Origin: a virus
IMG/VR virus record: IMGVR_UViG_3300013233_000246
Coordinates: 29,126 to 93,125 of that record
Strand: one strand, 5' to 3'
Length of the DNA stretch: 64,000 nucleotides
The first letter of the stretch is position 1; every line of letters starts with the position of its first letter. Made by a program: the position numbers and the translations under genes. The notes below the pieces were generated by a model. It worked only from the letters and a program-made list of their open reading frames with translations, was not told the DNA's origin and searched no databases. Below, in pieces: positions 44,704-51,591 of this stretch.

Positions 44704-45222
44704 ATGGAATTTGCATTAGGAATGTTCGCAGGCTTGATCTTGTGGCCGTGGTGGGGATTGGGTATTTTCATATTATTGTGTATTGTCGATTCCGTTTTGG
44801 TCGAAAATGAAAATGCTTCATTTGGTACTGGCATGATGGTTGTAGGTACCGCAATGCTTGTTTGGTTGGCTGGTGATATGAACCCATTTGTCCTTGCATG
44901 GGACAATTTTGGTAATATACTTAAGTTTTTCGTTGTATATTTTGCTGTTGGTGGATTATGGTCAATTGCCAAATGGTATCTTTATCTTATTGGCGTGCGT
45001 GATGATATGCGCCAACGTGGTGAAAAGAAACGTCCATGTAGAACATATGCAAGAAACAATCAGGCAAGAATATACGCATGGATTGGTCATTGGCCGTTCA
45101 GTATGATTGGTTCTTTGTTTGGTGACTTCTTAGGTCGTATTGTTAAAATGATTTATCGTTCTTTGACAAACTTATATGACAGAATGGCGAATAACATATT
45201 TAAAGATTTTGAATCTGAATAA
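44704..45222 (+). CDS. Integral membrane protein
   Basis: 172 residues with about three membrane segments in the first 100 residues (A-L-G-M-F-A-G-L-I-L; W-G-L-G-I-F-I-L-L-C; F-F-V-V-Y-F-A-V-G-G) and a basic then amphipathic C-terminal half. Own promoter. Role unknown. Confidence 0.7.
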   Translation: MEFALGMFAGLILWPWWGLGIFILLCIVDSVLVENENASFGTGMMVVGTAMLVWLAGDMNPFVLAWDNFGNILKFFVVYFAVGGLWSIAKWYLYLIGVRDDMRQRGEKKRPCRTYARNNQARIYAWIGHWPFSMIGSLFGDFLGRIVKMIYRSLTNLYDRMANNIFKDFESE

Positions 45223-45282
45223 TATATAAGTAGTACAATGTTAAAAATAAATGCCACTGACTTTGTTAGTGACATTTTTAAT

Positions 45283-45355
45283 GCGGGTTTGGTGTTTAAT
45301 GGTAGCATGGGAGTTTTCCAAACTTTTGGTATGGGTTCGAATCCCGTAACCCGCT
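45283..45355 (+). tRNA. tRNA-Gly(UCC), no CCA
   Basis: Acceptor GCGGGTT/AACCCGC, anticodon GGAGT-TTTCCAA-ACTTT, T discriminator. Confidence 0.8.
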
Positions 45356-45364
45356 CAAAAAGAC

Positions 45365-45393
45365 TTGACAAATAGGTTATGATGTGTTATAGT
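45365..45393 (+). promoter_or_regulatory. Sigma70-type promoter, twin of 46289
   Basis: TTGACA, 17-bp spacer, TATAGT; 25 of the 29 bases equal those at 46289-46317. Confidence 0.85.
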
Positions 45394-45404
45394 TGTACGC
45401 ATAT

Positions 45405-45554
45405 TCTCCGTGTAGCTCAGTTGATAGAGCGCTGCCGCTGAAGTTTCGAAACTTGGCAGAGGTCGTGTAGGAAGGTAAAGGCTTATTATTGTGTGGTGAT
45501 ATCCACATAACCGGTGCTAATACTAACCGATGGTTTGAGTCCCGCCACGGAGAC
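45405..45554 (+). ncRNA. tRNA-framed structured RNA (RNA A)
   Basis: The ends look like a tRNA: acceptor TCTCCGT/ACGGAGA, D-arm GCTC/GAGC, anticodon stem CTGCC/GGCAG with an 18-nt loop, and T-loop TTTGAGT. About 75 nt are inserted before the T-loop. The insert carries GCTGAAG and CGTGTAGGAAGGTA elements shared with RNA B at 46329. It lies just upstream of the broken GIY-YIG gene. Confidence 0.55.
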
Positions 45555-45591
45555 TGAGGACGTTTTATTAATACTTCAAAGAGGAATAAAT

Positions 45592-46281
45592 ATGCCAAGA
45601 AAGCAAAAGAAATACCATTACATTTATAAAACTACCAATATATTAAATTATAAGTTTTATATTGGAATGCATTCAACTGATGACTTAGATGATGGGTATG
45701 TTGGTTCTGGTAAAAGACTTTGATATTCAATAAACAAACATGGAAAAGAAAATCACAAGACTGAAATATTAGAATATCTTCCAGATAGGGAATCACTCAG
45801 GAATAGAGAAGAAGAAATAGTCAATGATGAATTGTTAAATGAAGAGTTGTGTATGAATTTAATTGTTGGTGGTAATGAACATTGTGAGCAATTTAATACT
45901 CCAGAAGGCATTGAACGCCGCAGGGATTCAATTAATAAATGGATGAAATCAAAACAACAAGGCTGGCACAAAAAATATCATAACGACGAAGAATTTAGGA
46001 ATAATTGGAAATTGCATTTAAACAAAATGTTAGAGAAACGATTGGCAATGCCACGTTCCACATTTCAGACTTTTCTTGGAAAGCATCATACACAAGAAAC
46101 AAAAGATAAGATGTCTAAAGCAAAAAAGGGCATAGATAAGTATTGCGGTAAAAATCATTCACAATATGGTACTTGTTGGATTTATTCGCTACAACAGGTG
46201 AAAAGCATCAAGATTAAAAATAACCAATTGAATGAATATATTAATAATGGTTGGATTAAAGGCAGAAAGATGAAATTTTAA
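45592..46281 (+). pseudogene. GIY-YIG endonuclease gene with in-frame TGA
   Basis: ATG 45592 after GAGGAAT gives Y-H-Y-I-Y-K-T ... F-Y-I-G-M-H-S ... V-G-S-G-K-R-L, then TGA at 45721-45723, then Y-S-I-N-K-H-G in frame to the end (229 codons). The intact paralogue at 40454 has Arg at the stop position (CGA to TGA would explain it). All later motifs are kept. Confidence 0.82.
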
Positions 46282-46288
46282 TATTTTG

Positions 46289-46317
46289 TTGACAAATGGG
46301 TTACGTTGTGTTATAGT
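46289..46317 (+). promoter_or_regulatory. Sigma70-type promoter, twin of 45365
   Basis: TTGACA, 17-bp spacer, TATAGT, directly before RNA B. Confidence 0.88.
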
Positions 46318-46328
46318 TTATCTTAACA

Positions 46329-46480
46329 AAGAGTGCTTACGGTGTGTGGCTGAAGCCACTGCAACGTGTAGGAAGGTAGTAATAGGGCAGACGTGTCTTA
46401 TCATTTATTATCATGCAGCCTTGCTTGTGAGTTGATTGCCCCACAAGGGAAAACATTAACCGCACACCGCAAGCACTCTT
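46329..46480 (+). ncRNA. Structured leader or small RNA (RNA B)
   Basis: About 150 nt closed by AAGAGTGCTT/AAGCACTCTT and CGGTGTG/CACACCG, with hairpin GTGGC-TGAA-GCCAC, AGAC/GTCT, GGGCA/TGCCC and CTTGTG/CACAAG. It shares GCTGAAG and CGTGTAGGAAGGTA with RNA A. It ends ~20 nt before the ATG at 46502, so it may be a regulatory leader. No known riboswitch class is recognised. Confidence 0.6.
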
Positions 46481-46501
46481 ATTTTAACTTAGGAAAATAT
46501 T

Positions 46502-46915
46502 ATGAAATTCACATAGAACGAAAAGCTTGGTTTAAAAGAAGATCCTTATCTGACCCGTTGGGTTATTGATTTAGGATTCATATCATTTAGGTTACATCAT
46601 TGGAAACACTCTGATGATTTGCGCCATCCACATGACCATCCTTGGTCGTTCATCACATTTATCCTTTGGGGTAAATATGAAGATGTTTCACCAGCAGGAA
46701 ACGACATCTGTTCTACTGGTAGTATAAAATTTAGAAAAGCGGAACACCAACATAGTGTCAAGGTATTGACTAAACATTGTTGGACGTTACTCATCACTGG
46801 TCCAGAACGAAGACTTTGGGGTTTTTGGGTAAACGGTAAGTTTCGCAAACGCAATAAATACTTTTACGAATATGGACATCATCTTCCAGATGGTACCAGT
46901 AAACGAAGAGATTAA
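46502..46915 (+). pseudogene. Conserved-looking gene with TAG at codon 5
   Basis: ATG 46502 follows TTAGGA; codons read M-K-F-T, TAG (46514-46516), N-E-K-L-G-L-K-E-D-P and on for 137 codons. The protein is His-rich (H-H-W-K-H ... H-P-H-D-H-P-W-S-F ... E-H-Q-H-S-V), cupin-like in style. CAG to TAG would account for the stop. Without readthrough, only a weak TTG at 46619 could restart. Confidence 0.65.
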
Positions 46916-46972
46916 TATGAAAATATATCACAATTATGATTCACGCTCGTATATTTTACGAGGAGAATCAAA

Positions 46973-47290
46973 ATGTCCAGAACATACAGAAGAAAGAATG
47001 CGCACGAAGAATATAGTTGCACTTACGAAGACGATTTAGTATCTTTAGAAGGCGGTGGCTATGATTGGCATCGCCGTTTTTTGAAAGGCAAAGAACTTAA
47101 ACAAGCATTAGCAGATTACCATTCCGATACTTCGCAGTGGAACTGGAACGTTCCTAAAGATTTTATACGTGCTAAAAACGTAGAAGTTCGTAGAAAAAAT
47201 AAAGCTATCTTTGATCGTTCCATTCGCGACGATAATGACGAACCCGTGTTCATCCCTTATATTCACAATGCTGCATATGATTATTGGTAA
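46973..47290 (+). CDS. Hypothetical phage protein
   Basis: 105 residues, basic N-terminus M-S-R-T-Y-R-R-K-N and aromatic-rich C-terminus; CGAGGAG ribosome site. Followed by a promoter for the next gene. No family recognised. Confidence 0.65.
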   Translation: MSRTYRRKNAHEEYSCTYEDDLVSLEGGGYDWHRRFLKGKELKQALADYHSDTSQWNWNVPKDFIRAKNVEVRRKNKAIFDRSIRDDNDEPVFIPYIHNAAYDYW

Positions 47291-47297
47291 AAATTGT

Positions 47298-47326
47298 TTG
47301 ACATATAATTGTCTATTTGCTAAAGT
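47298..47326 (+). promoter_or_regulatory. Sigma70-type promoter
   Basis: TTGACA, 17-bp spacer, TAAAGT. Confidence 0.75.
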
Positions 47327-47355
47327 ATCGTCTAAATTAAACAAAGGAAAAAGAA

Positions 47356-47550
47356 ATGCCCAAAAGTAAAAAAGTTACAAAAGTGGATGGACATACAGTC
47401 CGTTCTAAGAATCCAATGAGGCTTCGTATTGGAACACGTAAAACTGGTAAATCGGCAGTACAGATGTCAACGCCAGAATTGCAAGCAGTGCTAGAAGAAA
47501 ACGATAAACGAAAGGGCTGTGCAATGCAAACAGAATTAGATAAACCCTAG
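47356..47550 (+). CDS. Small basic protein
   Basis: 64 residues, Lys/Arg-rich N-terminal half (K-S-K-K-V-T-K-V), AAAGGA ribosome site, own promoter. The region 47551-47627 after it has no gene and no clear structure. Confidence 0.6.
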   Translation: MPKSKKVTKVDGHTVRSKNPMRLRIGTRKTGKSAVQMSTPELQAVLEENDKRKGCAMQTELDKP

Positions 47551-47627
47551 TCTATTATATTCGGGTCGCTGCCAATAGATGAATGGTTACCGTTATACAG
47601 AATCCTGGCTACTGAAGTGATAATCTT

Positions 47628-47710
47628 GCCCCGCTACGCAAATTGGCAAAGCGGCTTCATTCAAAATGAAGTGATGTTGTTTCTCGGTTCGACTCCGAGG
47701 TGGGGCACCA
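47628..47710 (+). tRNA. tRNA-Leu(CAA)
   Basis: Class II; GCCCCGC/GTGGGGC, anticodon CTTCA-TTCAAAA-TGAAG, CCA. Confidence 0.9.
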
Positions 47711-47728
47711 ATCATCATAAATAGAATC

Positions 47729-48112
47729 ATGGATATTATATTAGTCAATGATTTTATTAGTGATTTAAGGGTTGAATCTGTTAAGCTTCATCTTCAATTA
47801 TCGTCACCATCAGACATTTCCCAAAGTAACGATGTTTTGGGAATGCTTATTGATGGGGAATTGGATCCATCGTATACTATGACCGTTATCCGCGATGCTA
47901 TGGTAGAACTGCGCGAAGTGAAAGATTTAAAAGGACTACATAAAATCTATGATTTGTGGAATAAAACACGAATTAAGATACAATACGATGGTTATGGTTT
48001 TGCGCGTGAAGGCGCAAAACGCCGTGGACAGGCATATGCATATATTTTCATGATTCGGGTTTTAAAACAGCGCCACAAAAGGCTATACAATTTCATGAAA
48101 ATAGAACATTAG
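47729..48112 (+). CDS. Hypothetical protein
   Basis: 127 residues, helical, basic C-terminus (V-L-K-Q-R-H-K-R-L). Preceded by CATAAATAG, a late-like element. Unknown function. Confidence 0.6.
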   Translation: MDIILVNDFISDLRVESVKLHLQLSSPSDISQSNDVLGMLIDGELDPSYTMTVIRDAMVELREVKDLKGLHKIYDLWNKTRIKIQYDGYGFAREGAKRRGQAYAYIFMIRVLKQRHKRLYNFMKIEH

Positions 48113-48114
48113 AT

Positions 48115-48122
48115 TATAAATA
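48115..48122 (+). promoter_or_regulatory. T4-type late promoter (TATAAATA)
   Basis: TATAAATAG just before tRNA-Gly(GCC); may drive the tRNAs late. Confidence 0.5.
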
Positions 48123-48129
48123 GTTACAT

Positions 48130-48203
48130 GCGAGTATAGTACAACGGTAGTACATGGCGTTGCCAACGCTAAGATGAGGGTCCGATTCCCTTTACTCGCT
48201 CCA
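48130..48203 (+). tRNA. tRNA-Gly(GCC)
   Basis: GCGAGTA/TACTCGC, anticodon loop TTGCCAA, T-loop TCCGATT (C at position 55 is unusual), CCA. Confidence 0.85.
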
Positions 48204-48204
48204 C

Positions 48205-48297
48205 GGAGAGTTGACAGAGCTGGCTTATTGTGGCACTTTGCTAAAGTGTTGGGGAGCGAAAGCTTCCCCATGGGTTCGAATCCCATACTCTCCTCCA
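48205..48297 (+). tRNA. tRNA-Ser(GCU)
   Basis: Class II; GGAGAGT/ACTCTCC, anticodon loop TTGCTAA, GGGGA/TCCCC variable arm, CCA. Confidence 0.9.
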
Positions 48298-48304
48298 AAA
48301 TAAT

Positions 48305-48374
48305 ACCCCTATCAGCGGCTGGCTTCGAGGTTTCGACCCTTGATTGAAACGTTCAACTCGTTTTGGGGGTGCCA
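48305..48374 (+). tRNA. tRNA-Arg(UCG), short
   Basis: ACCCCTA/TGGGGGT, anticodon CGAGG-TTTCGAC-CCTTG, T-arm AAACG-TTCAACT-CGTTT, CCA. D-arm shortened (70 nt in all). Confidence 0.75.
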
Positions 48375-48386
48375 ATTAACTTTTGG

Positions 48387-48394
48387 TATAAATA
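48387..48394 (+). promoter_or_regulatory. T4-type late promoter (TATAAATA)
   Basis: 24 bp before ATG 48418. Confidence 0.7.
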
Positions 48395-48417
48395 CAATAA
48401 AACAATGGAGATTATAA

Positions 48418-48837
48418 ATGTTATTAGAACAAATTAAAAACATTGAAGAAAAAGATGAAGAATTTGAAAGTGAGTATAATAACTTAGTAGAAAGTATTTC
48501 GGTGCTTTTAGAAGATCTTGGAATGTCCACCTCCGGTGGTAGAATGAAACCACCAGGGATGGTAGATGATAAAATACGTAGGCAGGGTATGCCAGATGAT
48601 GATAAAGAACTCGAAAATGCATTAAATGACATCGTAAAGCAATTACAAGCAGCAAAAAAAGCAATGGGGATGTTGAATAAAATGGCAGATAGCCCTTTCA
48701 GAACTAAACATCGTTCACGTGTTATGAGTAATTTAAATAGAATACGTGGATCATATCAAAGAATTATGAAAATGGTGCCAGATACTTCTGATCGTGGAAA
48801 TTATGATGATGTGCATAGTCATCCATCAGATGTATAA
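48418..48837 (+). CDS. Hypothetical protein, late-expressed
   Basis: 139 residues, TGGAG ribosome site. Starts M-L-L-E-Q-I-K-N-I-E-E-K, an acidic helical half, then a basic helical half (R-S-R-V-M-S-N-L-N-R-I-R-G). Possible head-internal protein by company with the next gene. Confidence 0.55.
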   Translation: MLLEQIKNIEEKDEEFESEYNNLVESISVLLEDLGMSTSGGRMKPPGMVDDKIRRQGMPDDDKELENALNDIVKQLQAAKKAMGMLNKMADSPFRTKHRSRVMSNLNRIRGSYQRIMKMVPDTSDRGNYDDVHSHPSDV

Positions 48838-48868
48838 ATAATAAGTAATAATTAATAAGGAACTAAAA

Positions 48869-49237
48869 ATGAAATTAGAAGATATACTTAAAGAAGCACC
48901 AAACATGCCGGAAATGATTGGTATGCCATCTGACATGGAACACCGTGTACATATGCGTGATGCATTATCAGACATGGGTGCACAAGAACTTCAGAAGATT
49001 GCTGATGATCCACAGGCTTATTATCAGGGTGAAGTATCACCAGAACAAGCACAAGAAATTACACGTGTAATTAATGGTGTCGATCAGAAAACATTTGATT
49101 TAATGGCACAAAGTCAATACATTATTCAAAACCTTGAGCAGAATGTTCAAGATAGTGGTGAATTTGGTACTGAATCACGAATTGATTTAGAGACATTAAT
49201 GATGGTTCTTGACCGCGCTAAAGCAAAAATGGGTTAA
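48869..49237 (+). CDS. Leader-bearing predicted head-packaged protein
   Basis: 122 residues, starting M-K-L-E-D-I-L-K-E-A; L-K-E|A is the predicted protease site, identical to the kinase-like protein's. Helical, acidic body, Met/Gln-rich. AAGGAAC ribosome site. Confidence 0.65.
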   Translation: MKLEDILKEAPNMPEMIGMPSDMEHRVHMRDALSDMGAQELQKIADDPQAYYQGEVSPEQAQEITRVINGVDQKTFDLMAQSQYIIQNLEQNVQDSGEFGTESRIDLETLMMVLDRAKAKMG

Positions 49238-49294
49238 ATAATTTGGAAGTCAGTATATTATACTGATAAGTATTATTAAACTATAGGAGAATAT

Positions 49295-49687
49295 ATGTTT
49301 AATAATACATCTACTACCAGAGGTCAAGGTGATATAGGATTGACCTTTGCTATATATAAATTGTCTGAGATGGGATATACCGTATCTTTGCCAATAACAG
49401 ATAACAATATATACGATTTGATTGTTGATATTGCTGGTAAATTAAAATCAGTTCAAGTAAAAACATCTTCGGTAATTAGAGATTCTGGAAATTATGAAGT
49501 ACAATTGCGCCGTATTCGCACAAATACATCACAAACAAAAATACACAAGTTCGATAATACCGAAGTAGATATTTTGTTTGTAGTTTTGGAAAATGGTGAA
49601 AGTTATATGATACCATCTATAGAACTTACAGTAAAAAATACATTAACAATTTGTGAAAAGTATAAAAAATATAAAATGGAGAGGTAA
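49295..49687 (+). CDS. PD-(D/E)XK nuclease, probable homing endonuclease
   Basis: 130 residues. N-terminal T-R-G-Q-G-D-I-G ... L-S-E-M-G-Y-T-V, then Y-D-L-I-V-D-I ... V-Q-V-K-T-S: the D-x(n)-(E/Q)-x-K core of the family that includes the tRNA-intron endonuclease I-Ssp6803I. Its last codons lie inside tRNA-Ser(UGA), fitting a tRNA-linked homing enzyme. Confidence 0.72.
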   Translation: MFNNTSTTRGQGDIGLTFAIYKLSEMGYTVSLPITDNNIYDLIVDIAGKLKSVQVKTSSVIRDSGNYEVQLRRIRTNTSQTKIHKFDNTEVDILFVVLENGESYMIPSIELTVKNTLTICEKYKKYKMER

Positions 49688-49778
49688 GTCAAAAGATTCT
49701 GGGTAATGACAGCACTCTTGAAAAGTGATTATGTATAGTGATATATGTGTCAGGGTTCGAATCCCTGTCTCTCCTCCA
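49678..49778 (+). tRNA. tRNA-Ser(UGA), long D-arm
   Basis: GGAGAGG/TCTCTCC, anticodon GCACT-CTTGAAA-AGTGA, class II variable arm, CCA. The D-arm is longer than usual (GTCA...TGAC with 15-nt loop). Confidence 0.82.
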
Positions 49779-49877
49779 ATTGTAGCTAAGTCATAGACTT
49801 CCTTCTATAATTTTCACTTGATATGAAAATTAGCTTAATCGCTAATTAAAATAGTCCTGACAATTCCTACAATTTTT
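49779..49877 (+). repeat. Flank-pair element, copy 1 (no tRNA inside)
   Basis: Left part ATTGTAGCTAAGT...TTCTA (49779-49807) and right part ATAGTCCTGACAATTCC...TTTTT (49851-49877) recur around the permuted tRNA at 50446-50597. The outer ends pair (ATTGTAG/CTACAAT). The 43-bp middle here folds into AATTTTCA/TGAAAATT and TTAGC/GCTAA hairpins. Confidence 0.85.
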
Positions 49878-49880
49878 AAT

Positions 49881-49909
49881 TTGACAATATTGTCCAACCC
49901 TGTTAGAAT
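49881..49909 (+). promoter_or_regulatory. Sigma70-type promoter
   Basis: TTGACA, 17-bp spacer, TAGAAT, ~24 bp before the next gene. Confidence 0.75.
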
Positions 49910-49932
49910 GTTAATTTTGGCAGGGTTTTCTT

Positions 49933-50226
49933 ATGGATGTTGTATTTAATTTACCAGACTTCATCGAAAGTGAAGTTCCACCAGTAACTATAAAGGTGTT
50001 GAAATCGCGACCAAAAAAAGATGATTTTGAGTTAGTCCCTTGGAGTCACATTACAATGCAGATTGTTAAAGATCCAGTCTGTCCTGATGTTATATTTGAA
50101 ATAACAAAAACTGAAATCGAACCTATATCTCATAAACTTAAAGATGGTTATTATCTTAAAGATGGGTTCCCTGTAAAGATTGAAGAAACTGGTTCACGGG
50201 AGTTAAATTTAGGTGAAGATAGTTAG
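49933..50226 (+). CDS. Hypothetical small protein
   Basis: 97 residues with a beta-rich centre; own promoter. No family recognised. Confidence 0.55.
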   Translation: MDVVFNLPDFIESEVPPVTIKVLKSRPKKDDFELVPWSHITMQIVKDPVCPDVIFEITKTEIEPISHKLKDGYYLKDGFPVKIEETGSRELNLGEDS

Positions 50227-50344
50227 TGTATGTCCAAAAGAATTACGAAAAGGCGATGTTAAAGATTACCACAAAGCAGTTGCCGTAATGATATTAGCTT
50301 ATCGTAAAGGCAACTATACAGATATAACAAACGAAAAATTATAA
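50213..50344 (+). CDS. Small protein with GTG start
   Basis: 43 residues (M-K-I-V-S-V-C-P-K-E-L-R) overlapping the previous gene, AGGTGAAG context. Ends just before tRNA-Ser(GGA). Unknown. Confidence 0.45.
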   Translation: MKIVSVCPKELRKGDVKDYHKAVAVMILAYRKGNYTDITNEKL

Positions 50345-50348
50345 AATT

Positions 50349-50444
50349 GGTGGGTTGACAGAGAGGCTTATTGTGCTTCGTTGGAAACGAAGTGTGTAGT
50401 GTAAAAGCACTGCACCATGGGTTCAAATCCCATACCCACCTCCA
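50349..50444 (+). tRNA. tRNA-Ser(GGA)
   Basis: Class II; GGTGGGT/ACCCACC, anticodon CTTCG-TTGGAAA-CGAAG, CCA. Confidence 0.9.
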
Positions 50445-50445
50445 A

Positions 50446-50597
50446 ATTGTAGCTAAGTTATAGACTTCCTTCTAAAACTTTGTAAAACTGGGAATGCAGC
50501 GTTCGACTCCTGCCATCCCCACCGATAAGATTATTGGGGGTGTAGCCAAATGGTAAGGCACCAGTCCGTGATAGTCCTGACAATTCCTACAATTTTT
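50446..50597 (+). tRNA. Circularly permuted tRNA-His(GUG)-like gene with flank-pair element, copy 2
   Basis: Order: left flank (50446-50474), 3' half (ACTGG, T-loop TTCGACT, acceptor CATCCCC then ACCG), 13-nt spacer, 5' half (GGGGGTG, D-arm GCC/GGC, CCAGT, CCGTGAT), right flank (from 50571). Acceptor GGGGGTG/CATCCCC (one G-U) and anticodon stem CCAGT/ACTGG pair between the halves. Joined, the anticodon loop is CCGTGAT (GUG). The same flanks occur at 49779-49877 without a tRNA. Confidence 0.72.
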
Positions 50598-50678
50598 GCC
50601 CCGCTACGCAAATTGGTAAAGCGGCAGTGCTAAGAACGCTGTGATAGTCTCCCGGTTCGACTCCGGGGTGGGGCACCA
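50598..50678 (+). tRNA. tRNA-Leu(AAG)
   Basis: Class II; GCCCCGC/GTGGGGC, anticodon CAGTG-CTAAGAA-CGCTG, CCA. Closely related to tRNA-Leu(CAA) at 47628. Confidence 0.85.
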
Positions 50679-50684
50679 ATTTGA

Positions 50685-50713
50685 TTGACTTTTTGTTATA
50701 AATGGCGTATAAT
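50685..50713 (+). promoter_or_regulatory. Sigma70-type promoter
   Basis: TTGACT, 17-bp spacer, TATAAT, 6 bp before an ATG. Confidence 0.7.
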
Positions 50714-50718
50714 GCCAT

Positions 50719-51232
50719 ATGTCTTATAATATCCCACAATTTGATAAATTATTGTCACGAAATGATTTCCGCGAAGCAGTTTTCGAGCGCGATAATCAAT
50801 TGGGTTAAAAATTTCTGGTCAAACTTTAATTTTGAAATTCCAAAAGACTGGCGTGTTTGTGGTGAAAATGTGTTTGCCGAACATTCTATCAAATACAATG
50901 AACTGGATTCTTACTTCTATGGATTTTCTATCTGGAATGATAAGAATGAATGTTTGTCTTGGGATGATACATTGGAATGGTTTAGTATTCTTCACCCCGA
51001 TATGAAGACTGTACCAGTTCTATATGACGGAATATTTGATGTTGATATTATCCAAGATTTGTGGGATGATTCAATGTACGATGAACACGAAGGCTATGTA
51101 CTTCGTTTGGCTGATAGTTTTCCAATGAGTAATTTTAGAACTTCCGCTGGAAAATTTGTCAGAAAGAATCATGTCAATACAGTCAAGCATTGGATGCATG
51201 GAAGACGAATGGTGGTTAACAAATTAAAATAG
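50719..51232 (+). pseudogene. RNA ligase gene with internal deletion and frameshift
   Basis: ATG 50719 gives 29 codons M-S-Y-N-I-P-Q-F-D-K ... F-R-E-A-V-F-E-R-D-N, the start of an HNH-like module often fused to phage RNA ligases, then stops. Another frame continues N-W-V-K-N-F-W ... V-C-G-E-N-V-F-A-E-H-S-I ... S-Y-F-Y-G-F-S-I-W-N ... E-G-Y-V-L-R-L ... F-V-R-K-N, the later ligase motifs. The KxDG lysine motif is missing, so the enzyme is inactive. A second ligase besides the intact one at 27539. Confidence 0.7.
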
Positions 51233-51304
51233 ACCGTTGGTATAATGGTATTGCAGGGTTCTCCAAAAGCTCTGATGGGGGTTCGATTCCCTCACGGTCT
51301 GCCA
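51231..51304 (+). tRNA. tRNA-Trp(CCA)
   Basis: AGACCGT/ACGGTCT, anticodon GGGTT-CTCCAAA-AGCTC, G discriminator, CCA. Confidence 0.9.
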
Positions 51305-51312
51305 AATAAAAT

Positions 51313-51405
51313 GCCCCTATAGTGTAACGGTAGCACCCGAAGTTTATACCTTCGTTTCCAGCAGATTACTGGGTAGTACAGGTTCGAATCCTGTTAGGGG
51401 TACCA
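51313..51405 (+). tRNA. tRNA with UAU (Ile) anticodon and long variable arm
   Basis: GCCCCTA/TAGGGGT, anticodon CGAAG-TTTATAC-CTTCG, 23-nt variable region with CCAG/CTGG hairpin, T-arm ACAGG-TTCGAAT-CCTGT, CCA. Ile tRNAs are normally class I. The following 51406-51591 has no gene; it contains a long imperfect hairpin. Confidence 0.78.
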
Positions 51406-51591
51406 AGAAAATGAAAAATAACATATTACAATACAAGTACATACTCAACAGTTGTATTCCAAAAAAGCGGAGTATGGTATTGTGTTATGCACGATCCATC
51501 TGAAGAATTAAAGCCGTCTGGCAGAAGTTCTTAAAATGATGTACGCAAAGACTTATTAGTAAGTATAAATTTATAATTCATAAATATTACC

